Shown here piece by piece: positions 1-9,377 of a DNA stretch of 64,000 bases. Under the pieces are notes generated by a model. That model did not search any database, was not told the DNA's origin, and saw nothing but the letters and a program-made list of their open reading frames with translations. The DNA comes from an uncultured delta proteobacterium (GTDB taxonomy: Bacteria; Desulfobacterota; Desulfovibrionia; Desulfovibrionales; Desulfovibrionaceae), in contig LT599018.1 of assembly GCA_900079685.1 (NCBI GenBank), positions 613,012 through 677,011 of the forward strand. The letters run 5' to 3'. The first letter of the stretch is position 1; the number at the start of each line of letters is the position of its first letter. Both the position numbers and the translations under genes were made by a program.

Positions 1-1138
1 CGTTCATTTCCTGCGGGGTGGCCTCAAGGCCTTCTTTCTTGGCGACGGTCAGAAGGAAGAGCTGGGTTTTGGCGAAGTTCGCCGCTTCCTTCTGGGCTTC
101 TTCCTTCATTTTGGTGAAGTCGTCCTCGACAAGGGTCGCCAGGTCCTTGCCCTCGCGGGAAAGCTCCTGCACTCTGCCGTGCATGATGTTCTGCGTATAG
201 CGCTCGACCATGCCTTCGGGCAGGGGGAAGTCCATATTCTCGAGCAGTTTTTCAAGGAGCAGGCTCTGGGCTTTGGCCTTGACCATTTCCTTGCGGTTTT
301 TCATGTAGGTTTCTTTGATATTGTCGCGCATGGCGGCAAGGGAATCAAGGCCACCGGCCTTTTTGGCGAATTCGTCGTCAAGTTCCGGCAGTTTGCGGGC
401 TTGCAGGGACTTGGCGGTGATCTTCATGGTTACGGTTTTCCCGGCAAGGGGCTTGTGGCCGTAATCTTCGGGGAAGGTAACCTTGCCCTCGCCGGAGTCG
501 CCGGGCATGATGGTGCGGGCCAGGGCTTCAAAATCCGGGATGACCTGGCTATCGCCGATGGCGACCTGGAAATTCTCTCCGGAAACGCCTTCAACGGGTT
601 CGCCGTTTTCGTCAAAACCGGCAAAATCCATGGTGACCACGTCGCCGTCGCCGGGCAGGCGCTTTTCCTCGACAGGGGCGCGTTCCGCCATGCCGCGGCG
701 CACGCGTTCAAGCACGTCGTCAATTTCCTTTTCTTCAACGACCGGCGTTTCTTCTGCAACGCCGATGCCGTCGTATTCCGGCAGGGTCATTGCCGGCATG
801 GTTTCGAAGGAAAAAGCGTAGGAAAAGGCCTCGCCGCGCTTCAAAGGAGCGTTGTCCCCGTCAAAGGAGAGGTCCCCGAGGGGGTCCACGTCCATCTCCC
901 GCAAAATTTCGCCGATGTTGCCGTTAACCAGTTCGTTCACGGCATCGCTGTAGATATCCTGGGAGAAGCGTTTTTCGATCATGGCCATCGGAGCCTTGCC
1001 CTTGCGGAACCCGGGCAGAGCGACGCGCGAACGGTATTGGGCGATGGTGCGGTTTAAAACGGCATCCACTTCTTCGGCGGGCACGGTGACCGCCACCTTT
1101 TTTTTGACAGGGGAAAGATCTTCCACCGTATGCTGCAT
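1..1138 (-). CDS. tig: Trigger factor, 3' end cut by window edge
   Basis: Ribosome-associated chaperone and peptidyl-prolyl isomerase that meets nascent chains at the exit tunnel. About 379 codons are visible from ATG 1138; the family is usually about 430 residues, so only the end of the C-terminal chaperone domain is missing. The ribosome-docking signature GFRKGKAP is at residues 43-50, followed by an FKBP-like domain (around VVTMDFAGFDENGEPVEG) and the helical C-terminal region. The start is supported by AAGGAGT placed properly upstream. In most bacteria tig precedes clpP/clpX, which would lie beyond the left edge. Confidence 0.93.
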   Translation of the reverse strand, partial: MQHTVEDLSPVKKKVAVTVPAEEVDAVLNRTIAQYRSRVALPGFRKGKAPMAMIEKRFSQDIYSDAVNELVNGNIGEILREMDVDPLGDLSFDGDNAPLKRGEAFSYAFSFETMPAMTLPEYDGIGVAEETPVVEEKEIDDVLERVRRGMAERAPVEEKRLPGDGDVVTMDFAGFDENGEPVEGVSGENFQVAIGDSQVIPDFEALARTIMPGDSGEGKVTFPEDYGHKPLAGKTVTMKITAKSLQARKLPELDDEFAKKAGGLDSLAAMRDNIKETYMKNRKEMVKAKAQSLLLEKLLENMDFPLPEGMVERYTQNIMHGRVQELSREGKDLATLVEDDFTKMKEEAQKEAANFAKTQLFLLTVAKKEGLEATPQEMN

Positions 1139-1329
1139 GGCAAAGACTCCTTGGGAATAACGGCATTCCGGCTTGCGTACCGCAAACATGCCGTGGGATA
1201 GCCCTAAACGGAGGCGAAAGCGCACAAAAACAGTGACCGGCCCGCCGTCAGGGAACTGATGTCTCTATCAGGTGTGGCAAGAATATGCAAGCCGTCGGCG
1301 ACAAAAACGCGCGGCGGCCCGCCGGGGTT

Positions 1330-1743
1330 TTACGCCTTTTGGGCTGCCCGTTCGGCGACCGCGCGCAGGAGGTCGTTGACGGAGCTGAACCAGGCATCGA
1401 CCATGTGGCGCATAAGGCCGACTTCCTCGGCTTTCGCCAGCAGCCCCAGAACCGGAACGCCTGAGCCGTGCGCGGCGCCCACTTCCGCCCAGGCGTCGCA
1501 CCCGGAGGGGCCGAGATAGATCACAAGATCGGCTTTGGTCGCGGAATCCACGCAAAACGTGAAGATGCGCCGCCCGTCATCGGAATTGATGAACCCCGCG
1601 AGTTCGCGTTTGGATAAAAACGCTTCCTCCGGCCTTCCTTCGCGCAGCCAGGAGAGGATTTCATGGCCCATGTCCTCAAGGCGCTCCGTAAGCATCTCCA
1701 CGGCATGCTGGTGCTTCCACGAAGCCGCGATATAAATCCGCAT
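1330..1743 (-). CDS. Nucleoside 2-deoxyribosyltransferase-like protein
   Basis: A 137-residue cytoplasmic protein. The opening MRIYIAASW and the later segment DLVIYLGPSGCDAWAEVG resemble the nucleoside 2-deoxyribosyltransferase / DUF4406 fold, where a strand-loop with a nucleotide-contacting Asp/Glu is followed by a glycine-rich turn. The frame stays open further upstream, but the start at 1743 has AAGGAAAAG before it and begins exactly at the conserved first strand. It lies alone between tig and rel, divergent from rel. Substrate is unknown; it may hydrolyse or transfer a modified nucleotide base. Confidence 0.6.
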   Translation of the reverse strand: MRIYIAASWKHQHAVEMLTERLEDMGHEILSWLREGRPEEAFLSKRELAGFINSDDGRRIFTFCVDSATKADLVIYLGPSGCDAWAEVGAAHGSGVPVLGLLAKAEEVGLMRHMVDAWFSSVNDLLRAVAERAAQKA

Positions 1744-1931
1744 GGTCTTTTCCTTGTAACGCCCGTCGCGCATCCGCGCCCGGCAGGGTTGTCCGTCGAA
1801 TGGAATGCAGCTTTGGCTATCATAGTGGAAGGCCGCTGTCGATAGACAAATCAGGCTGTATACAACTGACTCTCTCCCTGATATCATCATCTTTTTACTC
1901 GCTACTTTCTCCCGCCGGGGTGGGGCTCCAC

Positions 1932-4085
1932 ATGATTCGCATTCAGGATATTCTCGATACCATTGCCGCCTACAACCCGGAGGCGGATCTCGCTCTGGTG
2001 CAAAAAGCCTATGTATACGCGGCTGCCGCGCATGCGGGGCAGACGCGTCTTTCCGGCGAGCCCTATCTTTCGCACCCGCTGGAAGTGGCGAATTCTCTTG
2101 CGCATCTGCGGCTGGACGAGGCGTCCATCGTGGCCGGTCTCCTGCACGACACCGTGGAAGACACCAAAGCCACCATTGAGGAAATTGAAGAGGAATTCGG
2201 CGAGGAAGTCGCGGATATCGTCGACGGCGTCACCAAGATAAGCCTGATGTCTTTTGAGACCAAGGAAGAGCAGCAGGCCGAGAATATCCGCAAAATGATC
2301 CTCGCCATGAGCGAGGATATCCGCGTTTTGATCGTAAAGCTGGCGGACCGGCTCCACAACATGCGGACGCTCAATTTCCAGAAAACCCACAAGCAGAAGC
2401 TCATCTCCCAGGAAACCATGGATATCTACGCGCCGTTGGCCAACAGGCTGGGGCTGCACCGGATAAAACTGGACCTGGAAGAGCTCAGCTTCCGCTACTT
2501 GAAGCCCGACGCGTACGCGCATATCAGCGAGTGGCTGGAAAAACACCGCGCCGACGATGAAGAATACATTGACGACGTTATCAACGTCCTGAAAAATATT
2601 CTGGAGCAAAACGAGGTCAAGGCCGTCATCAAGGGCCGCATCAAGCATCCGTACAGCATTTACCACAAGATGGTCGCCCAGAACCTGACCATGGACGAGA
2701 TGCACGACATCATCGCCTTTAGGGTCATCGTGGCGGACCTCAAGGACTGTTACGCGGCGCTGGGGCTGGTGCACGCCGAATGGCGGCCGGTGCCGGGCAG
2801 GTTCAAGGATTATATCTCCATGCCCAAGGCCAACATGTACCAGAGTCTGCATACCACCGTTATCGGCCCCCGGAACGAGCGGATGGAAGTGCAGATCCGC
2901 ACCGACGAGATGGACCGGCTCGCGGAAAACGGCCTTGCCTCGCACTGGTTGTATAAAGAGGGCGGCAGGGTTCGGGCCAAGGACGTGCGCCAGTTCACCT
3001 GGCTGCGGGAAATGCTGGACTGGCAGAAAATGGAGAGCGACTCGCGGGAGTTTTTGCGGTCTTTGCGGTTCGACCTCTTCAAGGACGAGATTTACGTCTT
3101 CACCCCCAAGGGCGAGGTTAAGGAACTGCCGGAAGAAGCGACGCCGGTTGATTTTGCCTACCAGATCCACACCCAGGTGGGCAACACCTGCGTGGGCGCC
3201 AAGGTCAACGGCAAGCTGGTGCCCCTGAGCGCCAAACTGCACAGCGGCGACATGGTCGAAATAATTACCGATTCGCACCGGCACCCGAGCCGCGACTGGC
3301 TCAAGTTCGTCAAGACCGCCAAGGCCAGAACGCGTATCCAGCACTATATCCGCACGGAAGAGCGGGCCAGAAGCATAACTCTCGGCCGCGAAATGCTGGA
3401 AAAACAGGGCCGCAGGGTGGCGATAAACATCGCCAAAGCCCTGAAGGAAGGGGAACTCGACAAAATTCTCCTGGAACTCGGCGTTGCGAGCACGGACGAA
3501 TTGTTTTCCGCCGTCGGGTACGCGCGCATGACGCCGCAAAAAGTCCTCCGCCTGCTCCTGCCCAAAGAGGAAGCGGAGAAACAGGAAGAGGAAAAGCCCC
3601 ACGGGGAGCGGCCGTCCGCGCCCAAGAAAGCGGACAGCGTGGTTATCCAGGGCATGCGCGACGTCATGGTGCGGTATGCCAAATGCTGCAACCCCGTGCC
3701 CGGCGACCCCATTGTCGGCTATATCAGCCGGGGCAGGGGGGTTACCATCCATACCTCGGACTGCCCGACCATCCAGGAAATGGAGCCCGAACGCCTCATT
3801 TCCGTCCAGTGGGAGGGCGGCGAAGACACCATGCCGTATCCGGCCCGGATACGCATCTTCGCGAAAAACACCAAGGGCGTTCTCGGCATCATCGCATCAG
3901 CCCTCGCCGAGGAGAACGTCAACATCGAATCCGGCTCCGTCCGCTCCCTCATGGACAACAAGGCCGAGCTCGACTTTGTGGTGGAGGTCAAGGATACGGT
4001 CCACCTCTACCACGTCATCGACAAGCTCCGCGCCCTCGAGGACGTGGAGGAGATTTCCCGTTCCCACGCCGGGCCGGAACGTTAG
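1932..4085 (+). CDS. rel: Bifunctional (p)ppGpp synthetase/hydrolase
   Basis: Stringent-response alarmone enzyme, 717 residues, the normal length for long RSH proteins. The hydrolase HD motif is intact (H34, then H72-D73 in GLLHDTVEDT), and the synthetase domain follows with IKHPYSIYHKM. A TGS domain (DEIYVFTPKGEVKELP) sits near residue 390 and a C-terminal ACT domain near 640-717. Both activities therefore look possible, as in species with a single RSH gene. The start at 1932 follows GGGGTGGGG; the frame is open further upstream but lacks conserved sequence. The TAG stop is the first three bases of a palindromic element. Confidence 0.93.
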   Translation: MIRIQDILDTIAAYNPEADLALVQKAYVYAAAAHAGQTRLSGEPYLSHPLEVANSLAHLRLDEASIVAGLLHDTVEDTKATIEEIEEEFGEEVADIVDGVTKISLMSFETKEEQQAENIRKMILAMSEDIRVLIVKLADRLHNMRTLNFQKTHKQKLISQETMDIYAPLANRLGLHRIKLDLEELSFRYLKPDAYAHISEWLEKHRADDEEYIDDVINVLKNILEQNEVKAVIKGRIKHPYSIYHKMVAQNLTMDEMHDIIAFRVIVADLKDCYAALGLVHAEWRPVPGRFKDYISMPKANMYQSLHTTVIGPRNERMEVQIRTDEMDRLAENGLASHWLYKEGGRVRAKDVRQFTWLREMLDWQKMESDSREFLRSLRFDLFKDEIYVFTPKGEVKELPEEATPVDFAYQIHTQVGNTCVGAKVNGKLVPLSAKLHSGDMVEIITDSHRHPSRDWLKFVKTAKARTRIQHYIRTEERARSITLGREMLEKQGRRVAINIAKALKEGELDKILLELGVASTDELFSAVGYARMTPQKVLRLLLPKEEAEKQEEEKPHGERPSAPKKADSVVIQGMRDVMVRYAKCCNPVPGDPIVGYISRGRGVTIHTSDCPTIQEMEPERLISVQWEGGEDTMPYPARIRIFAKNTKGVLGIIASALAEENVNIESGSVRSLMDNKAELDFVVEVKDTVHLYHVIDKLRALEDVEEISRSHAGPER

Positions 4086-4233
4086 GAGCTGTCCCCAAAT
4101 ACGCCTTTTGTCCGATAGCTGCGTCAAGCGGCCTTTTTTGCTCCGGTCGAGTACCATCAAAGTACACTCCCTTCGCAAAAAAGGCCGCTTTCCTTGCTCT
4201 CGGCGCAAAATTCGTACTTGGAGACAGCCCCTA
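4083..4233. repeat. Palindromic interspersed element, copy A
   Basis: The ends are inverted repeats of 21 bases (4083-4103 against 4213-4233, 18 of 21 matching), starting TAGGAGCTGTC on the left. Inside is a perfect 16-bp inverted repeat (4126-4141 and 4175-4190) rich in GCGGCCTTTTTT, which would form a long cruciform or RNA hairpin and may also terminate transcription. The left end overlaps the rel stop codon. A second copy with the same layout follows ftsK at 46454-46600, so this is a mobile or dispersed repeat family rather than a simple terminator. Confidence 0.75.
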
Positions 4234-4322
4234 GGGGTATTTCTAGCCGGAGAATCATTGTCCCCGCCTGTTAGGTATGCTCCTCTATCCGTACGACATG
4301 CTACGGATGGAGGAGCTTTTGT

Positions 4323-5294
4323 ATGACGCGCACCGAAATTGACACACTCGTCAGTGAATTTCTGGAACAAACCGTCCCGTTTCCGCAGCCGGACAGGGCC
4401 GCCCCCCGCGTGCGCGTAATCGCCTCCCGGCTGTTTGGCGATCTGTTCGCGGCGATCGAGGATCTGGGGTTGACGGCCGACGAAGTCCGGGCCGGTCTGG
4501 GGTATATCCAGGAGTGCGGGCAAAAGAGAGAGATCGCCCTTCTTGCCGCCGGTCTGGGGCTTGAGCGGTTCCTTGATATACGCGGCACCGGCATGGACGG
4601 GCGGGAATCGACGGCCTGGTTCGCGGGCGGCGCTTCGCGGGGGAGTGAGAGGCCGTTATACGTATGGGGCGCGCCCGAGTGTGAGGGGTTCGCCATCCTG
4701 GATGACGGAACGGACCATGACAGAGCGGAAATTCTCTTCATGCACGGGAAGGTGGTTGCAACGGACGGCACGCCGCTGCCCAAAGCGAGGGTGGAAGTCT
4801 GGCACGCCAACCCTGACGGGGAATATTCCTGTTTTGACGCGCGGCAGACGCCGTTTAACCTGCGCCGGGTCATCATCGCCGACGAGGAGGGGGAATACGG
4901 GTTCCGCAGCATTGTCCCGGCCGGGTATGAGTGCCCGCAAAACGGCCCGGCCCGGAAACTCCTGGACCTCCTTGGACGGCCCTCCCGGCAGCCCGCCCGG
5001 ATCCATTTTTCCGTTTCCGCGCCGGATCACCGCGCCCTGATGACGCACATTGCCATTGATGGGGATACGCGTCTCCGGAACGAGTGCGCGCTCACCGGAC
5101 GAGACGGCCCGGCGCCGGACAGAAAATGGGTATGCAATCCGGAAGTGCTGGAAGAGATGGGGCTGAGCAAGCCGTTTTCCCTGATAGAGTACGACGTTAC
5201 CCTTGTGCCGGAACAGCGGGACGTGTGGGGGCAGCCCGCGCGGCAAAAACGCGCCGGAGTGGAGACTCCGGCATTCTTGCGGCGGTGGCATTAG
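4323..5294 (+). CDS. Intradiol ring-cleavage dioxygenase-like protein with altered iron site
   Basis: The 323 residues follow the catechol/hydroxyquinol 1,2-dioxygenase plan: an N-terminal helical linker domain, then the beta-sandwich core. Both iron-ligand tyrosines are present (Y168 in GEYSCFD, Y202 in IVPAGYECP). Of the two ligand histidines, which the family has as HIH, the first is Arg226 and only His228 remains (PARIHFSV). Known enzymes insert O2 into catechols using non-heme Fe(III); with this substitution activity is doubtful. GGAGG precedes the start. It is convergent with rrf2, overlapping its stop by 4 bases. A ring-cleaving oxygenase is unexpected in an anaerobe. Confidence 0.8.
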   Translation: MTRTEIDTLVSEFLEQTVPFPQPDRAAPRVRVIASRLFGDLFAAIEDLGLTADEVRAGLGYIQECGQKREIALLAAGLGLERFLDIRGTGMDGRESTAWFAGGASRGSERPLYVWGAPECEGFAILDDGTDHDRAEILFMHGKVVATDGTPLPKARVEVWHANPDGEYSCFDARQTPFNLRRVIIADEEGEYGFRSIVPAGYECPQNGPARKLLDLLGRPSRQPARIHFSVSAPDHRALMTHIAIDGDTRLRNECALTGRDGPAPDRKWVCNPEVLEEMGLSKPFSLIEYDVTLVPEQRDVWGQPARQKRAGVETPAFLRRWH

Positions 5295-5785
5295 TCTTCC
5301 AAAAATGTGTCCTTTTTGAGCTTGGAGCAGATGAAACCGTAGGCCGACGAGGCGTGGCAGGGTTTGCCGGGGCAGAAGCAGGCATCCCCCAGCATGTCTT
5401 CAAGGGAAACGGTGTTCAGCGTGTCGCGCATGGCCTGAATCGCGTTCGTCCAGATGGACCGGATGACGCAATTGTCCACGCGGGAGCAATCCGTGTCCTC
5501 GTGCAGAGAGGCTGATACGGCGTGCTCGCCGGTTTCCAGGAGGAAGGTGACGTCCCCCATGCGGATGGCCGCCGGGTGCACGTTGAGCCGGTACCCGCCG
5601 CGCGCGCCGACGATGCTTTCCAGGTACCCGGCTTCCCGCAGGATTTTGGACAGCTTTTCCAGGTATTTTACGGAAACGTCCAGACGGGCCGCGATATCCC
5701 GCAAGGATACGGGGCCGTCTTCCTCATGCAGGGCGACTTCGAGAAGTATCTGGGTGCCGTAGCGGCTGCGGGTGGTGAATTTCAT
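5291..5785 (-). CDS. rrf2: Rrf2-family transcriptional regulator of the hmc operon
   Basis: A 164-residue winged-helix regulator: MKFTTRSRYG start, recognition region SLRDIAARLDVSVKYLEKL, then the Rrf2 hallmark GARGGYRL. Cysteines typical of Fe-S Rrf2 proteins appear as C-x5-C (CSRVDNC), and there are further cysteines in the unusual C-terminal tail (CFCPGKPC and FICSKL). In Desulfovibrio vulgaris rrf1 and rrf2 lie at the end of hmc, and Rrf2 modulates hmc expression; here rrf2 follows hmcF directly and no rrf1 response-regulator gene is present. It probably represses the upstream operon in response to redox or Fe-S status. Confidence 0.88.
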   Translation of the reverse strand: MKFTTRSRYGTQILLEVALHEEDGPVSLRDIAARLDVSVKYLEKLSKILREAGYLESIVGARGGYRLNVHPAAIRMGDVTFLLETGEHAVSASLHEDTDCSRVDNCVIRSIWTNAIQAMRDTLNTVSLEDMLGDACFCPGKPCHASSAYGFICSKLKKDTFLED

Positions 5786-5802
5786 GGCGTTGCATGCTGA
5801 TC

Positions 5803-5824
5803 GGGCGCGGCTCGCGCCGCGCCC
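5803..5824. promoter_or_regulatory. Perfect hairpin between hmcF and rrf2
   Basis: A 9-bp perfect GC stem (5803-5811 with 5816-5824) with a 4-base loop fills the 45-bp gap. No U-run follows in the transcribed (minus) direction, so it is more likely an mRNA-stability or processing element separating hmc and rrf2 expression than a full terminator. Confidence 0.55.
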
Positions 5825-5830
5825 GTCAGG

Positions 5831-7225
5831 TTATTCTTCTTCCTCGGCCTCGGGTTTGAGGTGGTCCGGCACGATGGCCATGCTGACCAGCAGCGGTTTC
5901 AGGAACGACCATTTTATGCCGAGACGGTATTCTTCCTCAAGGTCCCGGATGGCATCCCAGCAGTTGTGGCAGGGCGCGATGACCAGCTTGGCGCCTGTGG
6001 CGAGAATCTGGTCGCGTTTGGTCTTGAACCCGACGTTGCGCTCGTGGCGGTACCGGCCGATGCCGTTCAGCCCGCCGCCGCCGCCGCAACAGTAGTTGTG
6101 TTCGCAGTTGGGCGTCATTTCCCGGAAGTCTTCCGCAATATAGCTCATGATCTCGCGCGTGAACTTTGAAAGCCCGTTGTTGCGCACGTAGTTGCAGGAA
6201 TCCTGTATGGTTACGGGTTCCTTGATCTTTTTCGCGGGATCGATCTTCAGCTTGCCGGTGCGCAAAGCCTCGGCCAGCCACTGCACGTAATGGATGTACC
6301 GCACGGGCGGTTTGCCGTCCGGGCGGCCGACCCAGTAGGGCCCTTCAATGACGGTTCCCCGGTGGGCGTGGCCGCATTCCGTGCCGATGACGAGTTTGGG
6401 CCGCAGCCGCTCAATGGCGTTGTACACATTGGAAACGCTGATGTTGCAGCCTTCCCAGTCCCCGGCGAACATGACGAGGGAGGTCTGTTCCCAGCCTTCG
6501 CTCGGCACGGTCCAGTTTTCTCCGGCCAGGTGGAAGAGGATGGCCGCCTCGGCCACGTCCTCGGGGTAGTGTTTGGGCTCGCGGGCGTTCAGGGTGTACA
6601 TGATGTCCGCGTCTTCCTTGTCAAAAGGAATTTCCAGGCCCGGCCACTCCTCGCAGTTTTCCTCCACCATCCATTCGCAGGTTTCCACCCAGTCCTCGGT
6701 GGTGATGTCCATCTGGGCCTTGTACACGCGGTGCATGCCGGACCCGATTTTCATTTCCCAGGGCACGAAGCCCTGCTTGAACAAAAGGCCGCGCATGTAG
6801 CTGATCATGGCGCCCACGTCTATGCCGTGCGGGCAGTATACGGCGCAGCGGTTGCAGCAGGTGCATTTGCCCCAGGCCACGTCCATGGCGTTCATCATGA
6901 ACTTCGTGTCCACCTTGCCTTTGCGGCGGACCATCTCACCCAGGGTGGACTGGATTTTGTAAGCCGGCACCTGGGCTGGGTCGCGGTCGTTGGTGCGGTA
7001 GTAAAAACAGCTTTCCGCGCACATGCCGCACCGGGCGCAGATGTTCAGCCAGGTTTGGAGGCGCGACTTGCACGTGGACTGAATCTGCTTCCACAGCAGG
7101 TCCGTGTCCACTTCCAACTCTTCCATTTCCTTGTAATATTGCTGGCCGCCCTTGTCCCCGAGGAGATTTTTAAGCGCTTCCTCGGTATTGATGGGCTGAC
7201 GGTTGCAGAAGGTTCCTTCAGGCAT
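5831..7225 (-). CDS. hmcF: HmcF, HdrD-like iron-sulfur subunit
   Basis: Cytoplasmic redox subunit of the Hmc complex, 464 residues, related to the catalytic subunit HdrD of heterodisulfide reductase. Two [4Fe-4S] motifs are visible: [11 protein letters not shown] and [11 protein letters not shown], both N-terminal. Two CCG-type cysteine clusters follow in the C-terminal half (DSCNYVRN with NYCCGGGGG, and APCHNC). It would accept electrons coming through HmcC/HmcE and pass them to cytoplasmic acceptors linked to sulfate reduction. It starts 26 bases after hmcE in the same transcription unit. Confidence 0.92.
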   Translation of the reverse strand: MPEGTFCNRQPINTEEALKNLLGDKGGQQYYKEMEELEVDTDLLWKQIQSTCKSRLQTWLNICARCGMCAESCFYYRTNDRDPAQVPAYKIQSTLGEMVRRKGKVDTKFMMNAMDVAWGKCTCCNRCAVYCPHGIDVGAMISYMRGLLFKQGFVPWEMKIGSGMHRVYKAQMDITTEDWVETCEWMVEENCEEWPGLEIPFDKEDADIMYTLNAREPKHYPEDVAEAAILFHLAGENWTVPSEGWEQTSLVMFAGDWEGCNISVSNVYNAIERLRPKLVIGTECGHAHRGTVIEGPYWVGRPDGKPPVRYIHYVQWLAEALRTGKLKIDPAKKIKEPVTIQDSCNYVRNNGLSKFTREIMSYIAEDFREMTPNCEHNYCCGGGGGLNGIGRYRHERNVGFKTKRDQILATGAKLVIAPCHNCWDAIRDLEEEYRLGIKWSFLKPLLVSMAIVPDHLKPEAEEEE

Positions 7226-7251
7226 ACAGACCTCGCATTATTGGTCCGGCA

Positions 7252-7932
7252 TCACCAGGGGTAAGCCGGGCCGCGATATTCGCCGCCGCGTTTGATGGAA
7301 AAGTCCATCCCGAGCTGGCCGCGCGACATAAAATACAAAACAATGTGCGACAGTTTGGTGAACGGGGCCGCGATCAGCATGATTTCGCCGCTCAGCATGT
7401 GGAGCGTGAGCCAGAAATCATACCCGGAAAAATGCAGCGCCGCGAGGCACCCGGTAACGAGCGGCACACCCGCCAGGATGATGACGGCCCAGTCTTCCCT
7501 GACGGTAAGAATCCGGACTTCCGGGAGCGTCAGCCGCCGCACGATCAGGAAAATCAGGGAGAATATCGCGAGAATCGTGAGAACGTCCGCGAGCCCCTGC
7601 GGAATGGTCGGCAACCCGATGCCGAAGACGGATTTCACCAGTACGGAATGGCCCGCCAGGAACAGGGGAACAAAGACGACGCCGAGGTGGAACAGAAAGG
7701 TGAAAAAGGTGAAGAACGGCTGCTGCCGCATGGACCGGGTGCCGAAGGGCACCAGCCAGGCAAGCGCCGACTGCGCCGCGCCTTTGAGCCCCAGTTTCAT
7801 ATAGGGGCGGTAGGCCACGCGGTCAAGGCGCCAGTCAAGCCCCCGGATGTACCAGACGACGCGCCAGGCCATGCCCACGGCAAAGATAAGAAGCGATATG
7901 ACAAGGCCCGGTCCGGCCAGAAAACTCTGCAT
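7252..7932 (-). CDS. hmcE: HmcE, cytochrome b-type membrane subunit
   Basis: Integral membrane subunit, 226 residues, of the NarI/DsrM-like cytochrome b family. About five transmembrane helices are visible (for example LVISLLIFAVGMAW, FTFFTFLFHLGVVFVPLFL, VLTILAIFSLIFLIV). Histidines inside or beside helices (FHLGVV, LAALHFSG, LHMLSGE, KLSHIVLYF) are candidate heme b ligands. It carries electrons across the membrane toward HmcF. It ends with YRGPAYPW and lies between hmcD and hmcF on one transcript. Confidence 0.88.
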   Translation of the reverse strand: MQSFLAGPGLVISLLIFAVGMAWRVVWYIRGLDWRLDRVAYRPYMKLGLKGAAQSALAWLVPFGTRSMRQQPFFTFFTFLFHLGVVFVPLFLAGHSVLVKSVFGIGLPTIPQGLADVLTILAIFSLIFLIVRRLTLPEVRILTVREDWAVIILAGVPLVTGCLAALHFSGYDFWLTLHMLSGEIMLIAAPFTKLSHIVLYFMSRGQLGMDFSIKRGGEYRGPAYPW

Positions 7933-7991
7933 GCTGCCCCCAGTGACGGGTTTCGGCCCGTCCGTGTGGAACCCGATAGGTACTGGTTACG

Positions 7992-8132
7992 TTAATAGTT
8001 CCGCAGGTTCTTGTCCCTGCCGCTCAGGAATTTCCAGAACAAACCCAACGCGATGAGGCCAAGCCCCATGAGCACATAGGTGACGCTTTTTGTTTCCAGC
8101 ATGAAGGCATGGAGCGAGTAAAACACACCCAT
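7992..8132 (-). CDS. hmcD: HmcD, small membrane subunit
   Basis: A 46-residue protein (MGVFYSLHAFMLETKS..., ending DKNLRNY) with a single hydrophobic helix, VTYVLMGLGLIALGLFWKF. The strong ribosome site AGGAGGGAG lies 4 bases before its ATG and just past the hmcC stop at 8142. Size, position between hmcC and hmcE, and the single membrane helix match HmcD of Desulfovibrio vulgaris. Its role is probably structural within the membrane part of the complex. Confidence 0.85.
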   Translation of the reverse strand: MGVFYSLHAFMLETKSVTYVLMGLGLIALGLFWKFLSGRDKNLRNY

Positions 8133-8141
8133 TTCTCCCTC

Positions 8142-9377
8142 CTAATGGTCTTCCCGGTAATCCGGGTGTTCGAACAGCACCGGCATGAATGTGGCGATGA
8201 GCCGGTAAGCGGTGATAATCATGGTTACGATGAAGACGGAAACCAGCACTTCCAGGAAGCTCGGGAAATACCGCTCAGCGGAAGGCAACTGCCAGTTGAA
8301 GGCGATAAGGCAGATGATGAAGCGGTTGAGGATGATACCCGCCACGGCGAGCACCGAAGCCAGGCGCGCAAGGCCGATGCGCCGTTCGCGGGAGGCCGTG
8401 GCGTACAGGATCATGGGCGCGGCCACGAACCCCGCGAGTTCCACGACCCACAGGGCGCCGTATCCGGTCGCGAGGTAGCCCCAAGTATTGTTCATGGCTA
8501 TGTCGTAAATGCGGATACAGAGATACCCGGCCATGATGAAGGCCGCGCCGCGCGAAAAGCCGAAGGCGATTTCCTCCGCGCCCCTGTTGTGGGCCTCGTC
8601 CATTTTGTGGTGCATGCCCTTATGGGCGAGCATGCCCTCGAAAATGACCATGGACATCCCGGCGAACATGCTGGACACGAAGAAGAAGACCGGCAGGAAG
8701 CTGGAGTACCACAAGGGGTGCAGCTTGCCGGGGCTGGTCAGGAACAGCGCGCCGAGGGAAGACTGGTGCATGGTGGAGAGCACGACCCCGAGGATGGTCA
8801 GGGGGAGCGTGAGCTTGACGATAATGCCGCGTATTTTCCCCCAGCCCAGCCATTCAAAGGCCGCCGGGGTCCATTCGATGAACAGCACCATGAGGTAGAT
8901 GAAGACGCACAGGCCCACTTCGAACAGTACGGACGTCGTGCCCTGGGAAAGAAAGACGGGGTAGACCAGACGCCAGGGCTGGCCCACGTCGAAGTGCAGG
9001 GCGAACACCACGAACAGGTAGCCGAGAAACGCCGTGGTGATGGCCGGGCGGACGGCCGAGTGGTACCGCTTGAGCCCGAAGAGGTAGCAGGCGGCGGAGG
9101 TCGTGTAGCCCCCGGCCGCAAGGGCCACCCCGCAGAGCAGGTCAAAAGCGATCCAGATGCCCCAGGGGTTGGTGTCGTCAAGGTTGGAGATGGCGCCGAT
9201 GCCCAAGGTAAACCGGAGCAGCAGGAGAAGGCCCCCGATCCCGAGGATGACGGCGGTTATGATATTGGCCGGGGTCCATGGGATGGAGAAGAACAGCTCC
9301 AGCAGATTTTCACGGTTGATCCGGCTTTTGAGCCAGAGAGCCTGTTCCCGTATTTGATTCAGTTGGGCGCGCATCAT
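8142..9377 (-). CDS. hmcC: HmcC, NrfD/PsrC-like membrane subunit
   Basis: A 411-residue polytopic membrane protein of the NrfD family with about ten helices ([47 protein letters not shown] and others). NrfD-like subunits bind menaquinone or relay electrons and protons at the periplasmic side, docking the HmcB ferredoxin. The gene starts ATGATG, overlapping the hmcB stop, which implies translational coupling. The extra N-terminal helix before ANIIT is typical of the Hmc/Qrc type. Confidence 0.9.
   Translation of the reverse strand: MMRAQLNQIREQALWLKSRINRENLLELFFSIPWTPANIITAVILGIGGLLLLLRFTLGIGAISNLDDTNPWGIWIAFDLLCGVALAAGGYTTSAACYLFGLKRYHSAVRPAITTAFLGYLFVVFALHFDVGQPWRLVYPVFLSQGTTSVLFEVGLCVFIYLMVLFIEWTPAAFEWLGWGKIRGIIVKLTLPLTILGVVLSTMHQSSLGALFLTSPGKLHPLWYSSFLPVFFFVSSMFAGMSMVIFEGMLAHKGMHHKMDEAHNRGAEEIAFGFSRGAAFIMAGYLCIRIYDIAMNNTWGYLATGYGALWVVELAGFVAAPMILYATASRERRIGLARLASVLAVAGIILNRFIICLIAFNWQLPSAERYFPSFLEVLVSVFIVTMIITAYRLIATFMPVLFEHPDYREDH

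Noticed and set aside
179-1057. A plus-strand frame opposite trigger factor
   Set aside because: The minus strand reads a full trigger factor including GFRKGKAP.
1902-3752. A 616-codon minus-strand frame opposite rel
   Set aside because: Antisense of an unambiguous RSH gene; no family motifs and no ribosome site.
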